A DNA stretch of 64,000 bases from Lentibacillus kapialis (GCF_014646635.1 NZ_BMNQ01000004.1:62001-126000), one strand, 5' to 3'. Positions 13,096 to 23,795 are shown, counted from the first letter of the stretch. Numbers and translations: made by a program. The notes: generated by a model not told the origin, from the sequence alone.

Positions 13096-14371
13096 CCAAT
13101 CTCTCCTCATAAACAATTTTCCCTTCTGCAATGGTAGCTAAAGGAATTCCCTGTACTTGCCAGCCATGAAAAGGTGTGTTTTTTCCTCTTGAATAAAATG
13201 ATTGCTTGTCAACAAACGCACGTTTATTCAAATCTACTATTGTCAAATCAGCCATTGCACCTTCCTGAAGCACGCCATAAGGCAGCTGAAATGTGTTAGC
13301 CGGCTTAACAGTTATCCAGTCTATCAATTCGCTCAGGGTCACTATTTTCGTTTTGACTAGGTGTGTATATAACAGTGGAAAAGCCGTTTCCAGACCGACA
13401 ATACCGAATGGTGCGTGACGAAATCCTGATGCTTTTTCCTTTTCTGCATGGGGTGCATGGTCGGTTGCAATAAAATCGATAGTTTCATCAAGTAAACCGT
13501 CGATTAATGCCTGCTGGTCAGCTTTACTGCGCAATGGCGGATTCATTTTAAAATCAGCATTGTCTTCTTTAACCGATTCTTCGTTCAACAACAAATGGTG
13601 TGGCGTTACTTCAGCCGTTACTTGAATACCAGCCTTTTTCGCATCACGAATAATGCGTACTGATTCCTTTGTACTCACATGGCAAACGTGATAGTGGCAA
13701 CCCGTTTCCTCAGCCAACAGCACATCCCGGGCGATCTGGATCGACTCACTCAATGATGAAATGCCAGGCAATCCGAGACGTTTACTTACCTCCCCACTGT
13801 GAACGACACCATCATACACAAGTGAATTATCTTCGCAATGCGCAACAACCGGCTTGCCATTGACTGCAGCTTCACGCATCGCCTGTAGCATGAAATCAGC
13901 TGTCTGGATACCCACACCATCATCAGTAAATGCAAATGCACCGTTCTCAGCAAGATCTGATATGTCAGTTAATTCCATACCTTCTAAATTTTTCGTAATG
14001 GATGCGTAAGGCAGTACACGCACACAGGCATCCGCCTTTATTTTATTCAATAATATCTGGAGCGTATCCGTATTATCTGGTACAGGGTTTGTATTCGGCA
14101 TCGCACATACCGTTGTAAAGCCACCGCGTGCTGCCGCTTCTGTACCGGTTTTGATTGTCTCCTTATGTTCTCCTCCTGGTTCACGTAAATGTATGTGAAC
14201 ATCGAGAAAACCCGGAAATACCATGTTTTGCTGACAATCGATCCGTTTATCGGCATCTGTATTAATGTCAGGCGCTATTTTTCTAATTTTGTTCTTTTCT
14301 ATTAAAATATCACATTGTTCTGTGTCATTATCACGTCGCAATTGTCTGGCATTTTTCAGTAAAATTTTCAT
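13088..14371 (-). CDS. pyrC: Dihydroorotase
   Basis: 427 residues, type I dihydroorotase of the amidohydrolase superfamily; cyclises carbamoyl-aspartate. The zinc-binding HxH is in DVHIHLREPG, with further metal residues in AHCEDN and HVCHVS and the catalytic Asp in ATDHAPH. The ATG at 14371 has GGGGAGG 5 bases upstream. It overlaps the end of pyrB by 41 bases, the longest overlap in the operon. Confidence 0.97.
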   Translation of the reverse strand: MKILLKNARQLRRDNDTEQCDILIEKNKIRKIAPDINTDADKRIDCQQNMVFPGFLDVHIHLREPGGEHKETIKTGTEAAARGGFTTVCAMPNTNPVPDNTDTLQILLNKIKADACVRVLPYASITKNLEGMELTDISDLAENGAFAFTDDGVGIQTADFMLQAMREAAVNGKPVVAHCEDNSLVYDGVVHSGEVSKRLGLPGISSLSESIQIARDVLLAEETGCHYHVCHVSTKESVRIIRDAKKAGIQVTAEVTPHHLLLNEESVKEDNADFKMNPPLRSKADQQALIDGLLDETIDFIATDHAPHAEKEKASGFRHAPFGIVGLETAFPLLYTHLVKTKIVTLSELIDWITVKPANTFQLPYGVLQEGAMADLTIVDLNKRAFVDKQSFYSRGKNTPFHGWQVQGIPLATIAEGKIVYEERLDD

Positions 14372-15254
14372 GATTGCCTCCCCATTGATTCAGCAGGATT
14401 GTTATAATGGCCATTCGCGTGTATACACCGTTTTCCATTTGTTTAAAAATTCTTGAACGATCGCACTCAACTAATCTGGTATCCATTTCAACACCGCGAT
14501 TAACCGGCGCCGGGTGCAGAACAATCGCATGATTCTGCATTCGCCGTTCACGATCAATTGTAAGGCCATAGTCGGTGAGGTATGTTCTAGTTTGGTATGG
14601 AACTGATGCATGGCGCTCATGCTGGATTCTAAGCAGCATCACGACATCACAACTGTCACATGCTTCATCTATTGACACGTATGGAATATCCCATGATTCA
14701 TCTTCAAAGCCGGGTGCTGCTGCAAAGCATACATTTGCCCCCAGGGTCGTCAGTGCATAGGCATTGGAACGTGCCACCCTGCTGTGCTTAATATCACCCG
14801 CTATAGCTATATTCAAATTTTCAAATGAGCCGAACTCCTGATAGATTGTCAGCAGATCAAGCATCGATTGAGTCGGATGCTCCCCTTTTCCAGCACCGGC
14901 ATTGATAATTGGGGTTGATATTCTTCCAACCAGTTGATCATGCCAATGATCACATGCATGCCGGACAACCAAAAGATCAGCTCCGATTGCCTCATATGTG
15001 CGTGCCGTATCATAAAGCGATTCTCCTTTCACCACACTGGAACCTTCTAAATGAAAATCCAGTGCGTTTATTCCCAGATTCTGTTCCGCCACCTGAAAAC
15101 TTGTCTTTGTTCGTGTGCTTGGTTCAAAAAACAAGTTGGCTGCAAACTTCCCGCCTTGTATAAAATTCTGTTTGAACCGCATAGCTTCAGCTGTTTCCAG
15201 AATGTTATAAATCGAAGCGGCAGAGAGATCACGTGTTGATATAAAGTCCTGCAT
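14331..15254 (-). CDS. pyrB: Aspartate carbamoyltransferase, catalytic subunit
   Basis: 307 residues. Condenses carbamoyl phosphate and aspartate. The carbamoyl-phosphate motif STRTKTSF and the HPTQSMLDLLTI loop are intact. No pyrI regulatory gene is present, as is usual in Bacillales. Only 32 bases separate it from pyrP, leaving no room for the third PyrR attenuator found in B. subtilis. Confidence 0.97.
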   Translation of the reverse strand: MQDFISTRDLSAASIYNILETAEAMRFKQNFIQGGKFAANLFFEPSTRTKTSFQVAEQNLGINALDFHLEGSSVVKGESLYDTARTYEAIGADLLVVRHACDHWHDQLVGRISTPIINAGAGKGEHPTQSMLDLLTIYQEFGSFENLNIAIAGDIKHSRVARSNAYALTTLGANVCFAAAPGFEDESWDIPYVSIDEACDSCDVVMLLRIQHERHASVPYQTRTYLTDYGLTIDRERRMQNHAIVLHPAPVNRGVEMDTRLVECDRSRIFKQMENGVYTRMAIITILLNQWGGNHENFTEKCQTIAT

Positions 15255-15286
15255 GATTCATCATCCTTTCCAAAATTGTTTTTAAA

Positions 15287-16672
15287 TCAGGCAGCGTCAT
15301 CGCGATTTTGATTATTCTTAATGTCACTGTCATCAAACATTGTTCCATTGCCATATCCACTTTCTTTACCGGGTAAGATAAGGTTCAATAAAACACCCAT
15401 GATGGCCGACAGTGCCATGCCGGCAATTTGCAGATTATCTGATAATTGAATAAATGCCCCGCCGACACCGATTACGAGAATGACGGATGCAATCACAAGG
15501 TTTCGCTTATCACTCAGGTCCACTTGGTTATCAATCAGCATTCGCAAGCCATTTGACGCAATTATTCCGAACAATAGAATCGAAACACCGCCCATGACTG
15601 CGGATGGGATTGAACTGATAATGGCCGTTACAACCCCGACAAATCCAAAGCAAATTGCCAAAACAGCAGCTCCACCTATGACGAACACACTGAACACCCT
15701 AGTGATTGAGAGAACACCAATATTTTCACCGTACGTTGTATTCGGCGGCCCGCCCAGAAAAGAGGCAATCATAGTTGCCACACCATCACCGAGAATCGAA
15801 CGGTGAAGACCTGGCTTTTTAAGGAAGTTCCGTCCGACCACTTTTGACAGCACCATCTGATCACCGATGTGTTCAGCTATTGTTACAAGTGCTACAGGCA
15901 CCATCAGCAATACAATTTCACCGCTGGCAACGTCAAACGGTGCGTAATGCACGAACGGTACAAGAAAGTCAGGTGATTGAAAGATTCCTGTCAAAAGTTC
16001 GCCAATTGACCCTGCAGATGTTATAGTTGCCCATTCCGCTGTTATTTCCGCGGTATCAACGACACCCTGGAAGATGGCAAATACATAGCCGGAAACAATC
16101 CCAATTAAAATCGGTATCAGCCCAAAGAATCCCCGGAAAAATATTGATGCTGCGATGGTTACAGCGAGCGTGAACAACGCAACACTAAAATGTGTACCAC
16201 TGTATACATTTTCATCCAGACCCGGTACATACATGGACATATCAATTGCAGTTGAAGCAAGGCCCAGGCCGATTACAATAATAACCGGCCCGACAACAAT
16301 CGGCGGTAAAATCCGCATCAGCCAATTCAGACCCAAAAATCTGATAAGCACCGCAACAACACCATAGACAACCCCTGCCAAAAAAGTTCCAATCATTGCC
16401 CCGGATGGTCCACCTGCAGAGCTGGCACCAATAATCGGTGCAATAAAAGCAAAACTTGAACCAAGATACGCCGGAATTTTTCCTTTCGTGATCAATAAAT
16501 AAGATAATGTTCCCAGACCACTTGAGATAAGCGCTACTGCCGGTGATAACCCTGTCAGAAACGGAACCAGTATCGTCGATCCAAACATCGCGAATAAATG
16601 CTGTAAACTTAGCATCACCCACTTCTGCAATTTTGGCTTTTGCTGAACATCCATTACCATTTCCTTGCTCAT
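15287..16672 (-). CDS. pyrP: Uracil permease
   Basis: 461 residues. NCS2/UraA-type uracil symporter with about 14 membrane segments and short charged ends. The family motif region ALVTIAEHIGDQMVLSKVVGRNF and the PPNTTYGENIGVL segment are typical of uracil permeases. The ATG at 16672 has GGGAGG about 8 bases upstream. It is the second gene of the pyr operon, placed behind the pyrR-pyrP attenuator, a group II intron remnant and a family A repeat, which together make an unusually long leader. Confidence 0.95.
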   Translation of the reverse strand: MSKEMVMDVQQKPKLQKWVMLSLQHLFAMFGSTILVPFLTGLSPAVALISSGLGTLSYLLITKGKIPAYLGSSFAFIAPIIGASSAGGPSGAMIGTFLAGVVYGVVAVLIRFLGLNWLMRILPPIVVGPVIIVIGLGLASTAIDMSMYVPGLDENVYSGTHFSVALFTLAVTIAASIFFRGFFGLIPILIGIVSGYVFAIFQGVVDTAEITAEWATITSAGSIGELLTGIFQSPDFLVPFVHYAPFDVASGEIVLLMVPVALVTIAEHIGDQMVLSKVVGRNFLKKPGLHRSILGDGVATMIASFLGGPPNTTYGENIGVLSITRVFSVFVIGGAAVLAICFGFVGVVTAIISSIPSAVMGGVSILLFGIIASNGLRMLIDNQVDLSDKRNLVIASVILVIGVGGAFIQLSDNLQIAGMALSAIMGVLLNLILPGKESGYGNGTMFDDSDIKNNQNRDDAA

Positions 16673-16729
16673 TTCAATTTCCTCCCTTAATGTATTGAAG
16701 TCCGGATCTTGTCACTTACTTAAGACACA

Positions 16730-16816
16730 TTAGAAAAACTCAGCATTCGCTTCGCCTTATAGTGGATGCCGAAGTTTTCTTATAAGGTCATCCATAATTG
16801 ATACTTTCTGACGTTA
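16730..16816 (+). repeat. Family A hairpin element, copy 2 (pyrR-pyrP gap)
   Basis: TTAGAAAAACTCAGCATTCGC, then the imperfect inverted arm GGATGCCGAAGTTTTCT and tail TATAAGGTCATCCAT..TTTCTGACGTTA. Its tail end touches the intron remnant 3' end at about 16820. Confidence 0.85.
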
Positions 16817-16819
16817 TAA

Positions 16820-17023
16820 ATCGAGTAGGTGACTAGCCATTATTTGGCTAGTCGACCTCTCACACCACCGTACGTACGGTTCCGTATACGGCGGTTCAAT
16901 AGCTTTAGTGCACTTTCTTGAAGAGACGGTTTAAATCTTTTAAACCGACCTTTGGCTAACAGTTCCTACTGCCAAGCCTGTAGTGGACTTTCACCACCAA
17001 GTTATAGCCCATACCGGGCGCAC
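16820..17023 (-). mobile_element. Internally deleted group IIC intron remnant
   Basis: Read on the minus strand it begins GTGCGCCCGGTATGGG and continues with GGTGGTGAAAGTCC and GGCAGTAGGAACTGTTAGCC, which match the 5' domain I of class C introns such as that of Oceanobacillus iheyensis. After about 50 bases it jumps to a domain V hairpin (about 16867-16898: 9-bp stem ACCGCCGTA/TACGGTGGT, a CG bulge, 4-bp stem and GAAC loop). A domain VI hairpin follows (GACTAGCC/GGCTAGTC) with a bulged A, and it ends CCTACTCGAT. Domains II-IV and the reverse transcriptase are missing. It begins directly after a terminator T-tract, the known target preference of class C introns. Confidence 0.8.
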
Positions 17024-17024
17024 T

Positions 17025-17058
17025 AAAAAAACCTCTTTGCGAAAGGCCGCAAAGAGGT
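17025..17058 (-). terminator. pyrR-pyrP attenuator terminator
   Basis: A 10-bp stem ACCTCTTTGC/GCAAAGAGGT (17031-17058) with an 8-base loop, followed on the minus strand by seven T (17025-17031). It is the terminator of the second PyrR attenuator, paired with the binding loop at 17093-17114. Confidence 0.88.
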
Positions 17059-17092
17059 ATACGTGTGTTGTGAATACACGTTTCCATAGCGA

Positions 17093-17114
17093 CCTTTTAA
17101 ATCTCTCTGGATCT
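17093..17114 (-). promoter_or_regulatory. PyrR-binding anti-antiterminator loop, pyrR-pyrP site
   Basis: The minus strand reads AGATCCAGAGAGATTTAAAAGG, matching the conserved PyrR RNA loop (TCCAGAGAGGCT..AAGG type). When UMP/UTP is high, PyrR binds here and favours the downstream terminator. Confidence 0.82.
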
Positions 17115-17132
17115 AATTAAAGGTCAATCTTT

Positions 17133-17784
<652 letters not shown>

Positions 17785-17812
17785 ATTAAAGGTTCCTAAT
17801 TCGTTTGAACTA

Positions 17813-17841
17813 ATTATGTCAGACTTAATGCAGATTGTCAA
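17813..17841 (-). promoter_or_regulatory. Sigma-A promoter of the pyr operon
   Basis: -35 TTGACA (17836-17841), 17-bp spacer, -10 CATAAT (17813-17818). The -35 box overlaps the stop codon of the preceding rluD-like gene. Confidence 0.82.
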
Positions 17842-18752
17842 TATATATTTTCAGGTGGGAACTGGGCCAACAGCTCCTGAAAATAGGACGGTGGTTCCAC
17901 CTCGAAATGCATTAGCTCATCTGTTCTCGGATGATTAAACGACAAATATTTAGCATGCAGCGCCTGGCCGCCGATTACCATTGTTTTTCGTTGTCCGTAT
18001 TTTGGGTCGCCGACAATCGGGAAACCAATATATTTCATGTGGACACGAATTTGGTGTGTACGTCCTGTCTCCAGCTGACATTCAACATGTGTAAAATCTT
18101 TATAACGGTTCATAACCCGAAAATGCGTTATAGCAGACTTCCCGTTTTCGCGGACGCCCATCTTTTTCCGATCATTACGATCTCTGCCAATCGGAGCATC
18201 TATCATGCCTGTTTCGTGTTCAATGACACCATGCACTATCGCCTCATACCGCCGGTCAATATCTTTTGCCAAAAGTTGCTCTGCTAGCTTATTGTGGGTG
18301 TGATCATTTTTAGCAACAACTAAAAGGCCGCTCGTATCTTTGTCAATCCTATGGACTACACCCGGCCGTTCCTCGCCGTTAACATATGACAACGCGTCAC
18401 AATGATACAACAGTGCGTTCACAAGCGTTCCATGCTGGTGACCCACTGACGGATGAACAACCATCCCTTTTGGTTTATTGACGACTATAAGATCGGTGTC
18501 TTCATATTGCACTGACAGTGGTATATTCTCCGCACTGACTGCCAACGACTCTGACTCAGGGACGGTCCATTCGATCACATCGCCATTCTGGCATTTATGA
18601 TTAGCCTTCACTTGCCGTCCATTCACATGGACATGCCCATCTGTTATCCATGACTGGATCTCTGATCGGGATACATCCGTAATCATGTCCGAGAGTAATT
18701 TATCAATTCGTTTATTCGCTTCAATGTCTGTTACATTATACTTTTGCGTCAT
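17838..18752 (-). CDS. RluD/RluA-family pseudouridine synthase (YlyB)
   Basis: 304 residues. An N-terminal S4 RNA-binding domain (about residues 8-65) is followed by an RluA catalytic domain with the signature [15 protein letters not shown], whose Asp is catalytic. It isomerises uridines in rRNA; the exact targets are not predictable from sequence alone. I prefer ATG 18752 ([12 protein letters not shown]); a TTG at 18779 would add nine residues without a better ribosome site. It overlaps the lspA end by 17 bases. The lsp-ylyB-pyrR order is the same as in B. subtilis. Confidence 0.93.
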   Translation of the reverse strand: MTQKYNVTDIEANKRIDKLLSDMITDVSRSEIQSWITDGHVHVNGRQVKANHKCQNGDVIEWTVPESESLAVSAENIPLSVQYEDTDLIVVNKPKGMVVHPSVGHQHGTLVNALLYHCDALSYVNGEERPGVVHRIDKDTSGLLVVAKNDHTHNKLAEQLLAKDIDRRYEAIVHGVIEHETGMIDAPIGRDRNDRKKMGVRENGKSAITHFRVMNRYKDFTHVECQLETGRTHQIRVHMKYIGFPIVGDPKYGQRKTMVIGGQALHAKYLSFNHPRTDELMHFEVEPPSYFQELLAQFPPENIY

Positions 18753-19215
18753 ATTTACGCTTTTCCTTTCGTTCGTCAATAATGGTAATGATAAGGACTA
18801 AGATGACGCCAACTACCAAAGATGAATCCGCTATATTGAATATCGGATAGTCATAGCCAAGAATGTTGAAGTCAAAAAAATCCACCACTTCTTTTCGGAA
18901 CAGCCGATCAATGAAATTTCCGATTGCACCGCCGAGAATCAAACTTATTGCAATTGCCAGGGGTTTACTCTCTCTAGCATGTTTTTGCATGAAATATATA
19001 AGACCGATAACGACAATGACTGTAATCACGTAAAAAAAGCCCATTTTCCCCTGCAGGATTCCCCATGCAGCTCCACTATTACGATGTGATGTTAAATTAA
19101 AGAAATTCCCAATAACCGTTATCTGTTCACCAAGTTCCATCATGTTCACTACAATCCACTTGGACAACTGGTCAATTACGACAACAAACAGTGCCAGTAT
19201 GTAATATATAACCAT
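18736..19215 (-). CDS. lspA: Lipoprotein signal peptidase II
   Basis: 159 residues with four membrane segments. This aspartic protease removes signal peptides from prolipoproteins after lipidation. The catalytic aspartates are Asp103 in GNFIDRLF and Asp130 in FNIADSSL, equivalent to Asp102 and Asp129 of B. subtilis. The ATG at 19215 has GGAGGAAATGGA upstream. In B. subtilis ylyA lies between ileS and lspA; here that space (19216-19756) contains only repeats and a terminator. Confidence 0.96.
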   Translation of the reverse strand: MVIYYILALFVVVIDQLSKWIVVNMMELGEQITVIGNFFNLTSHRNSGAAWGILQGKMGFFYVITVIVVIGLIYFMQKHARESKPLAIAISLILGGAIGNFIDRLFRKEVVDFFDFNILGYDYPIFNIADSSLVVGVILVLIITIIDERKEKRKYDAKV

Positions 19216-19235
19216 TCCATTTCCTCCGTTTGTCT

Positions 19236-19635
19236 TATCTCTTAGCTTTTCGTAAAGTACATTTTGGTCCTTTTCATAAACCTTATTGCTCTCTATTCCT
19301 CACAGTCGATATAAACTGCGACATACTATGAAACCATATTTGAGTGCTATAATACCGCTCCGGAAACACACGCCGCTTTCCACGGAGGAGTGTATTTCCT
19401 CCCCTAAATGTGACCGAATAATTCTCAGGACCATTGAAATATTTAATTAAAAGACCACCATCAGCGTAGGCAGATTACGAAGACTCCTGTGGGAAAAGCA
19501 CGTGTCTGAAGACCCCGCAGCGGTGGTTTTCCGCGAGAAGGCTGAAGCCGTGCCCACGGAAAGCGAAGTAATCTGCCGGAGCGCTATCATAGTACTCAAC
19601 CATTAGCACTTACGTCGCAGTTTATGGATTTTGTG
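19236..19635 (+). repeat. Family B composite dispersed repeat, copy 2 (lspA-ileS gap)
   Basis: The left segment 19236-19326 ends GTCGATATAAACTGCGACA, the same end as the repeat at 31117-31205. The middle (19354-19405) shares ACCGCTCCGGAAACACAC with copy 1. The right core (19466-19635) has GACTCCTGTGGGAAAAGCAC, GAAGACCCCGCAG, GGCTGAAGCC and ends GTCGCAGTTTATGGATTTT. No gene is visible in this 541-base gap. Confidence 0.75.
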
Positions 19636-19712
19636 ACAACAAGCGCAATTTTTTAGTTAACAGCACATTTTGTTTACATTTTAAGGGGACCATAAGTATT
19701 TTACCACAAATA

Positions 19713-19752
19713 ACTCAAAAGCGCCTTATCCTATTAAGGGATAGGCGCTTTT
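19713..19752 (-). terminator. ileS rho-independent terminator
   Basis: An imperfect stem AAAAGCGCCTATCC/GGATAAGGCGCTTTT immediately after the ileS stop. The arms carry runs of A and T on both sides, so it could work in both directions. Confidence 0.8.
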
Positions 19753-19756
19753 GCTT

Positions 19757-22513
19757 TTAGGCACTGTAATGCTCTTTAACGATAGCGGCACAGCGTGAAC
19801 ACAAATCCGGATGTTCAAGATCACTGCCAACCGTTTCAGAAGCTGTCCAGCAGCGGGCACACGTTTCACCGGGGTGTTTTTCCACTTTCACAGCAACATA
19901 ACGATATTCTTTCGCATCTGGAGCATCCTCCGTTATATCCGCTCCCGATACAATGAAAAGCTGATGCACATCGGAAATGCCATTAAGCACTTCTTGTGTT
20001 TGGGCATCTTTCGGTACCACCGTAATTTTCGCTTCGAGCGATTTTCCGATAACCTTATCTTCCCTGGCCTCCTCCAGTGCTTTCAGGACATCATCACGGA
20101 TGTTCATAAAGTGATCCCATTTTTCATAAAGCTGATTAAACCCAACAATTTCTCTTGGATTCGGAATGTCAGTCAATTGGACACTTTCTGCTTCAACTCC
20201 CGGGATATACTCCCACATTTCATCTGTTGTATGCGGGATGATTGGTGTCAAGAGTTTCACCAAGGTTGTCACGATCTCGTAGTAAGCTGTCTGGATACTG
20301 CGACGGTGATGGTCATTGGCTGCTTCGATATATAAAATATCTTTAGCGAAGTCAAGGTAGAACGAACTCAAATCAACTGCACAGAAATTATGAATATATG
20401 AGTAGATCGGTGAGTACTCATAAACGTCATAATTGTCTCTTACATTCTTCACCAAGTTCTGCAAACGGTGCAGCATATAACGGTCAACTTCTTCCATTTC
20501 CGCCTCAGGAACAGTGTCTTCCATTGGATCAAAATCAGCCAGATTGCCAAGCATAAACCGTACTGTATTACGGATTTTGCGATAGCTTTCAGAAATTTGC
20601 TTAAGAATATCATGCGATATCCGAACATCTGCCTGATAGTCAACTGATGAAACCCATAAACGCAAAATATCAATGCCGAGTTGTTTTTGGATTTTTAAAG
20701 GGTCCATAACATTGCCAAGTGATTTACTCATCTTACGGCCATTGCCATCCAACGTGAACCCATGGCTGACAATTGTTTCGTAAGGCGCTTTGCCCGTAAC
20801 TGCCACTGCTGTCGAGATCGATGAGTTAAACCAGCCACGGTATTGGTCGCTCCCTTCCAGATAGAGATCGGCCGGGCGTTTGTGGTCTTCACGTCCCATC
20901 AAAACAGCTTCATGGGAGGAGCCTGAATCAAACCAGACATCCATAATATCCGTTTCTTTTGTGAATTTGCCATTTGGACTATGTTCGGATGTAAATCCTT
21001 CAGGCAATAGATCTTCTGCCTCTCGTTCAAACCAGATGTTTGAACCATATTCAGCAAATAACTTGGAGACATGTTCAATTGTTTCGTCAGTAATAATCGG
21101 CGTTTGATTCTCGGCATAAAACACCGGCATTGGCACGCCCCATGTCCGTTGCCGGGAAATGCACCAGTCCTCGCGATCGCGCACCATGTTATACAAGCGT
21201 GTTTCACCCCATGCCGGGTACCAGTTGATCCGATTGATTTCATCAAGAATATCCTGACGGAAATCTTTTATGGATGCAAACCATTGTGAAGTCGCACGGA
21301 AAATTGTCGGCTTTTTTGTGCGCCAGTCATGCGGATATGAGTGTGTAATGAACGTCAGCTTTAGCAGTGCACCGGCTTCATCCAATTTTTCAGTAATCTG
21401 TTTATTGGCCTTATCATAAAATTCTCCTTCAAAGCCTGGTGCTTCATCGGTAAAATAACCCTGATGGTCTACCGGTGACAGGGGGTCAATACCATACGAC
21501 CGTGCCATATAGAAATCATCTTCGCCGTGTCCGGGTGCTGTGTGAACACAACCTGTACCGGCATCTGTAGTCACATGATCACCTAGCATTACAAGTGAGT
21601 CACGGTCATAAAACGGATGTTTGGCAATGATTTTATCCGCTTCATACCCCTTAAATGTTTTAATGACTTCCGGGCTTTCCCACTCCAGCTCCTCCGTTAT
21701 TGTTTCCAGCAATTCATGAGCAATCACAAATTTTTCATCCCCGACAGCAACAACGGCATACTCCAATTCCGGGTGGAGTGCAATGCCTAAGTTTGCCGGA
21801 ATCGTCCAAGGGGTTGTCGTCCAGATGATGAGTCTTTCATCCCCGTCAAGAATTCCTTTGCCGTCTTTCACATTAAAAGCGACATAAATGGAAGGTGACC
21901 GTTTATCATGATATTCAATCTCCGCTTCTGCGAGAGCCGACTCAGAAGATGGTGACCAGTAAACGGGTTTGAGTCCCCGATAAATGTAACCTTTTTTAGC
22001 CATGTCACCAAAGACTCTGATTTGTGCTGATTCATAATCTTTGTTCAGTGTAATATAAGGGTTATCCCAATCGCCACGGACGCCAAACTTCTTAAATTGT
22101 TCGCGCTGATTGTCAAGCTGCCCAATGGCGTATTCAGCACACTTTTGCCGAAATTCGGCAATACTCATTTTTTTGCGATCAACTTTTTTCTTTTTAGTTA
22201 GTGCTGTTTCAACTGGCAGGCCATGTGTATCCCAGCCCGGGATATAAGGTGTATGATAGCCGCTCATTGATCTGTATCGGGTAACAAAATCCTTCAATAT
22301 TTTGTTTAGTGCATGCCCTATATGCAGATCCCCATTGGCATACGGTGGCCCGTCATGCAGAATGAAGAGTGGGCGGCCCTTTGTCCGTTCCAGATCCTTT
22401 TCATAAATCCGGTTTTCTTCCCATTTTTTCTGTCGCTCAGGTTCTTTATTTGGCAAATTGCCGCGCATCGGAAACTTGGTCTTAGGCATCAGTAATGTGT
22501 CTTTATAATCCAA
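19757..22513 (-). CDS. ileS: Isoleucyl-tRNA synthetase
   Basis: 918 residues, the bacterial-type class I enzyme charging tRNA-Ile. The signatures are HIGH at residues 64-67 ([12 protein letters not shown]), KMSKS in [10 protein letters not shown] near residue 600, the CP1 editing domain between them with the [11 protein letters not shown] motif, and a C-terminal zinc module CARCW..CSRC. The zinc C-terminus indicates the IleS1 (mupirocin-sensitive) architecture. The ATG at 22513 has AGGAGG upstream. It is controlled by the T-box leader at 22636-22892, with a family A repeat between leader and gene. Confidence 0.98.
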   Translation of the reverse strand: MDYKDTLLMPKTKFPMRGNLPNKEPERQKKWEENRIYEKDLERTKGRPLFILHDGPPYANGDLHIGHALNKILKDFVTRYRSMSGYHTPYIPGWDTHGLPVETALTKKKKVDRKKMSIAEFRQKCAEYAIGQLDNQREQFKKFGVRGDWDNPYITLNKDYESAQIRVFGDMAKKGYIYRGLKPVYWSPSSESALAEAEIEYHDKRSPSIYVAFNVKDGKGILDGDERLIIWTTTPWTIPANLGIALHPELEYAVVAVGDEKFVIAHELLETITEELEWESPEVIKTFKGYEADKIIAKHPFYDRDSLVMLGDHVTTDAGTGCVHTAPGHGEDDFYMARSYGIDPLSPVDHQGYFTDEAPGFEGEFYDKANKQITEKLDEAGALLKLTFITHSYPHDWRTKKPTIFRATSQWFASIKDFRQDILDEINRINWYPAWGETRLYNMVRDREDWCISRQRTWGVPMPVFYAENQTPIITDETIEHVSKLFAEYGSNIWFEREAEDLLPEGFTSEHSPNGKFTKETDIMDVWFDSGSSHEAVLMGREDHKRPADLYLEGSDQYRGWFNSSISTAVAVTGKAPYETIVSHGFTLDGNGRKMSKSLGNVMDPLKIQKQLGIDILRLWVSSVDYQADVRISHDILKQISESYRKIRNTVRFMLGNLADFDPMEDTVPEAEMEEVDRYMLHRLQNLVKNVRDNYDVYEYSPIYSYIHNFCAVDLSSFYLDFAKDILYIEAANDHHRRSIQTAYYEIVTTLVKLLTPIIPHTTDEMWEYIPGVEAESVQLTDIPNPREIVGFNQLYEKWDHFMNIRDDVLKALEEAREDKVIGKSLEAKITVVPKDAQTQEVLNGISDVHQLFIVSGADITEDAPDAKEYRYVAVKVEKHPGETCARCWTASETVGSDLEHPDLCSRCAAIVKEHYSA

Positions 22514-22551
22514 TCTGATTTCCTCCTATTCATCTCATAAACCTTGAATTG

Positions 22552-22636
22552 TAGAAAAACGCAACATTCGCCTCATCTTATAGAAGATGTCGACGTTTTT
22601 CTTATAAGGTCATATAATTTATACCGTCTGACGTTA
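22552..22636 (+). repeat. Family A hairpin element, diverged copy 3 (inside the ileS leader)
   Basis: TAGAAAAACGCAACATTCGC..GACGTTTTTCTTATAAGGTCAT..CGTCTGACGTTA. Its tail abuts the T-tract of the T-box terminator, so it is transcribed only when the T-box antiterminates. Confidence 0.75.
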
Positions 22637-22892
22637 AAAAGCCTTCTCAATCCCAAAAAAAGGGACGAGAAGGCTCGCGGTACCACCCTTATAAATTTAA
22701 AATCGCAGGTTAATCAATTTAAATTCACTTAAGATCCGTAACGTGAATAAACCGTCCATCCCTACTTGCTTTCAGAATGAATACTCGGGAGTGATATTCA
22801 GAATGTAATCCGCACCAGGCTTTCACCGCCCCTGATTCGCTCCAGCAGAGTGACATTCATACTGTCTCCGTCATCATATGTCATATTGATAT
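22636..22892 (-). promoter_or_regulatory. T-box riboswitch (Ile) upstream of ileS
   Basis: The minus strand contains the conserved T-box AAGGGTGGTACCGCGAG (22675-22691), whose TGGT can pair with the tRNA acceptor end ACCA. A terminator AGCCTTCTC..GAGAAGGCT with a T-tract spans 22636-22674. The upstream stem I region contains GAATATCACTCC, where ATC is a plausible isoleucine specifier codon. Uncharged tRNA-Ile would stabilise the antiterminator and turn on ileS. Confidence 0.92.
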
Positions 22893-22898
22893 ATGAGC

Positions 22899-22927
22899 AT
22901 TATATGTAAAATATATTAGCACGTCAA
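22899..22927 (-). promoter_or_regulatory. Sigma-A promoter of the T-box-ileS unit
   Basis: -35 TTGACG (22922-22927), 17-bp spacer, -10 TATAAT (22899-22904). It lies just downstream of the divIVA stop. Confidence 0.85.
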
Positions 22928-22930
22928 GGT

Positions 22931-23455
22931 CTATGCCTTTGATTCAGCATAATCAGGCGCTTTTTCCGTCGCCTCATCAGCTTCATCGGTCTCTTCGTCG
23001 AATAAATCTTCCCAGTCATTTGCGTCAATGACATCCAGTTGTGCTTCCACAAGCATTTTCAAACGGGTACGGAAAACTTTAGCCTGCTTTTTCAGCCCCT
23101 CAATATCCATTTCAATTCTGCGGGATTTTTCCAACGCCTCATTAACAATCCGGTCGGCATTCTTTTCAGCCTCTTTTATAATCAGCTTTGATTCTTTCTG
23201 CGCATTTCCTTTTAATTCCTCAGCCGTCTCTTGCGCAATCAGAATAGAGTTATTAAGCGTTGTTTCAATATTGGTGAAATGTCCCAATTTTTCATTCAGT
23301 CCATCGACTTTTTCCTGTAAATCTTTTTTCTCACGAATCGTCATTTCATAGTCTTTGATAACCTGATCTAAAAACTCATTGACTTCATCTTCGTCATATC
23401 CGCGAAAACTTCTTGTAAATTCCTTATTATGAATATCCAGTGGTGTTAATGCCAC
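22931..23455 (-). CDS. divIVA: DivIVA septum/pole-site protein
   Basis: 174 residues. A coiled-coil scaffold that binds negatively curved membrane at septa and poles; in B. subtilis it recruits MinJ, and RacA during sporulation. The N-terminal membrane-binding domain is clear (LTPLDIHNKEFTRSFRGYDEDEVNEFLDQV), followed by heptad-rich coiled coil from about residue 30 to 150 and an acidic tail. The start is GTG at 23455 (VALTPLD), 8 bases after AAGGAGG; an upstream GTG at 23464 touches the ribosome site and is unlikely. Neighbours ylmH and ileS are as in B. subtilis. Confidence 0.95.
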   Translation of the reverse strand: MALTPLDIHNKEFTRSFRGYDEDEVNEFLDQVIKDYEMTIREKKDLQEKVDGLNEKLGHFTNIETTLNNSILIAQETAEELKGNAQKESKLIIKEAEKNADRIVNEALEKSRRIEMDIEGLKKQAKVFRTRLKMLVEAQLDVIDANDWEDLFDEETDEADEATEKAPDYAESKA

Positions 23456-23544
23456 ACAGGCCACCTCCTTAAGTGGTTTAACCGATAGATAATTTTATAT
23501 TATATATTAAGGCTGTTCACCAAGATCTGTAGTTGACAAATCAG

Positions 23545-23745
23545 ATGTCATTTTGTCGTAAGCAGTCGCTTCAGAAAAACACGTCGCTTTCCGTCGCTTG
23601 TCCTCAGCCTCCTGAAAAAGAAGATCACTTTTTCTGCGGGGTCTTCACATTGCGCATTCCCACAGGAGTCTCTGTGTTTTTCCTCCGCTAGCTCGTTTTA
23701 TTACCATATTCATACATTCATTTCAACCATAGATTTTGGTGTTGA
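23545..23745 (-). repeat. Family B repeat, core-only diverged copy 3 (divIVA-ylmH gap)
   Basis: Inverted relative to copies 1 and 2. It contains CTCAGCCTCCTGAAAAAG, TTTCTGCGGGGTCTTCAC and CACAGGAGTCTCTGTG and ends near CATAGATTTTGG. The remaining bases of the 340-base gap show no gene. Confidence 0.6.
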
Positions 23746-23795
23746 CTCTATATTAATTCGACAAAAAAGCTAAAAATCCTGCAAATTTATTCCGA

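Noticed and set aside
16820-17023. Functional group II intron
   Set aside because: Domains II-IV, most of domain I and the reverse transcriptase are missing, so self-splicing is not expected.
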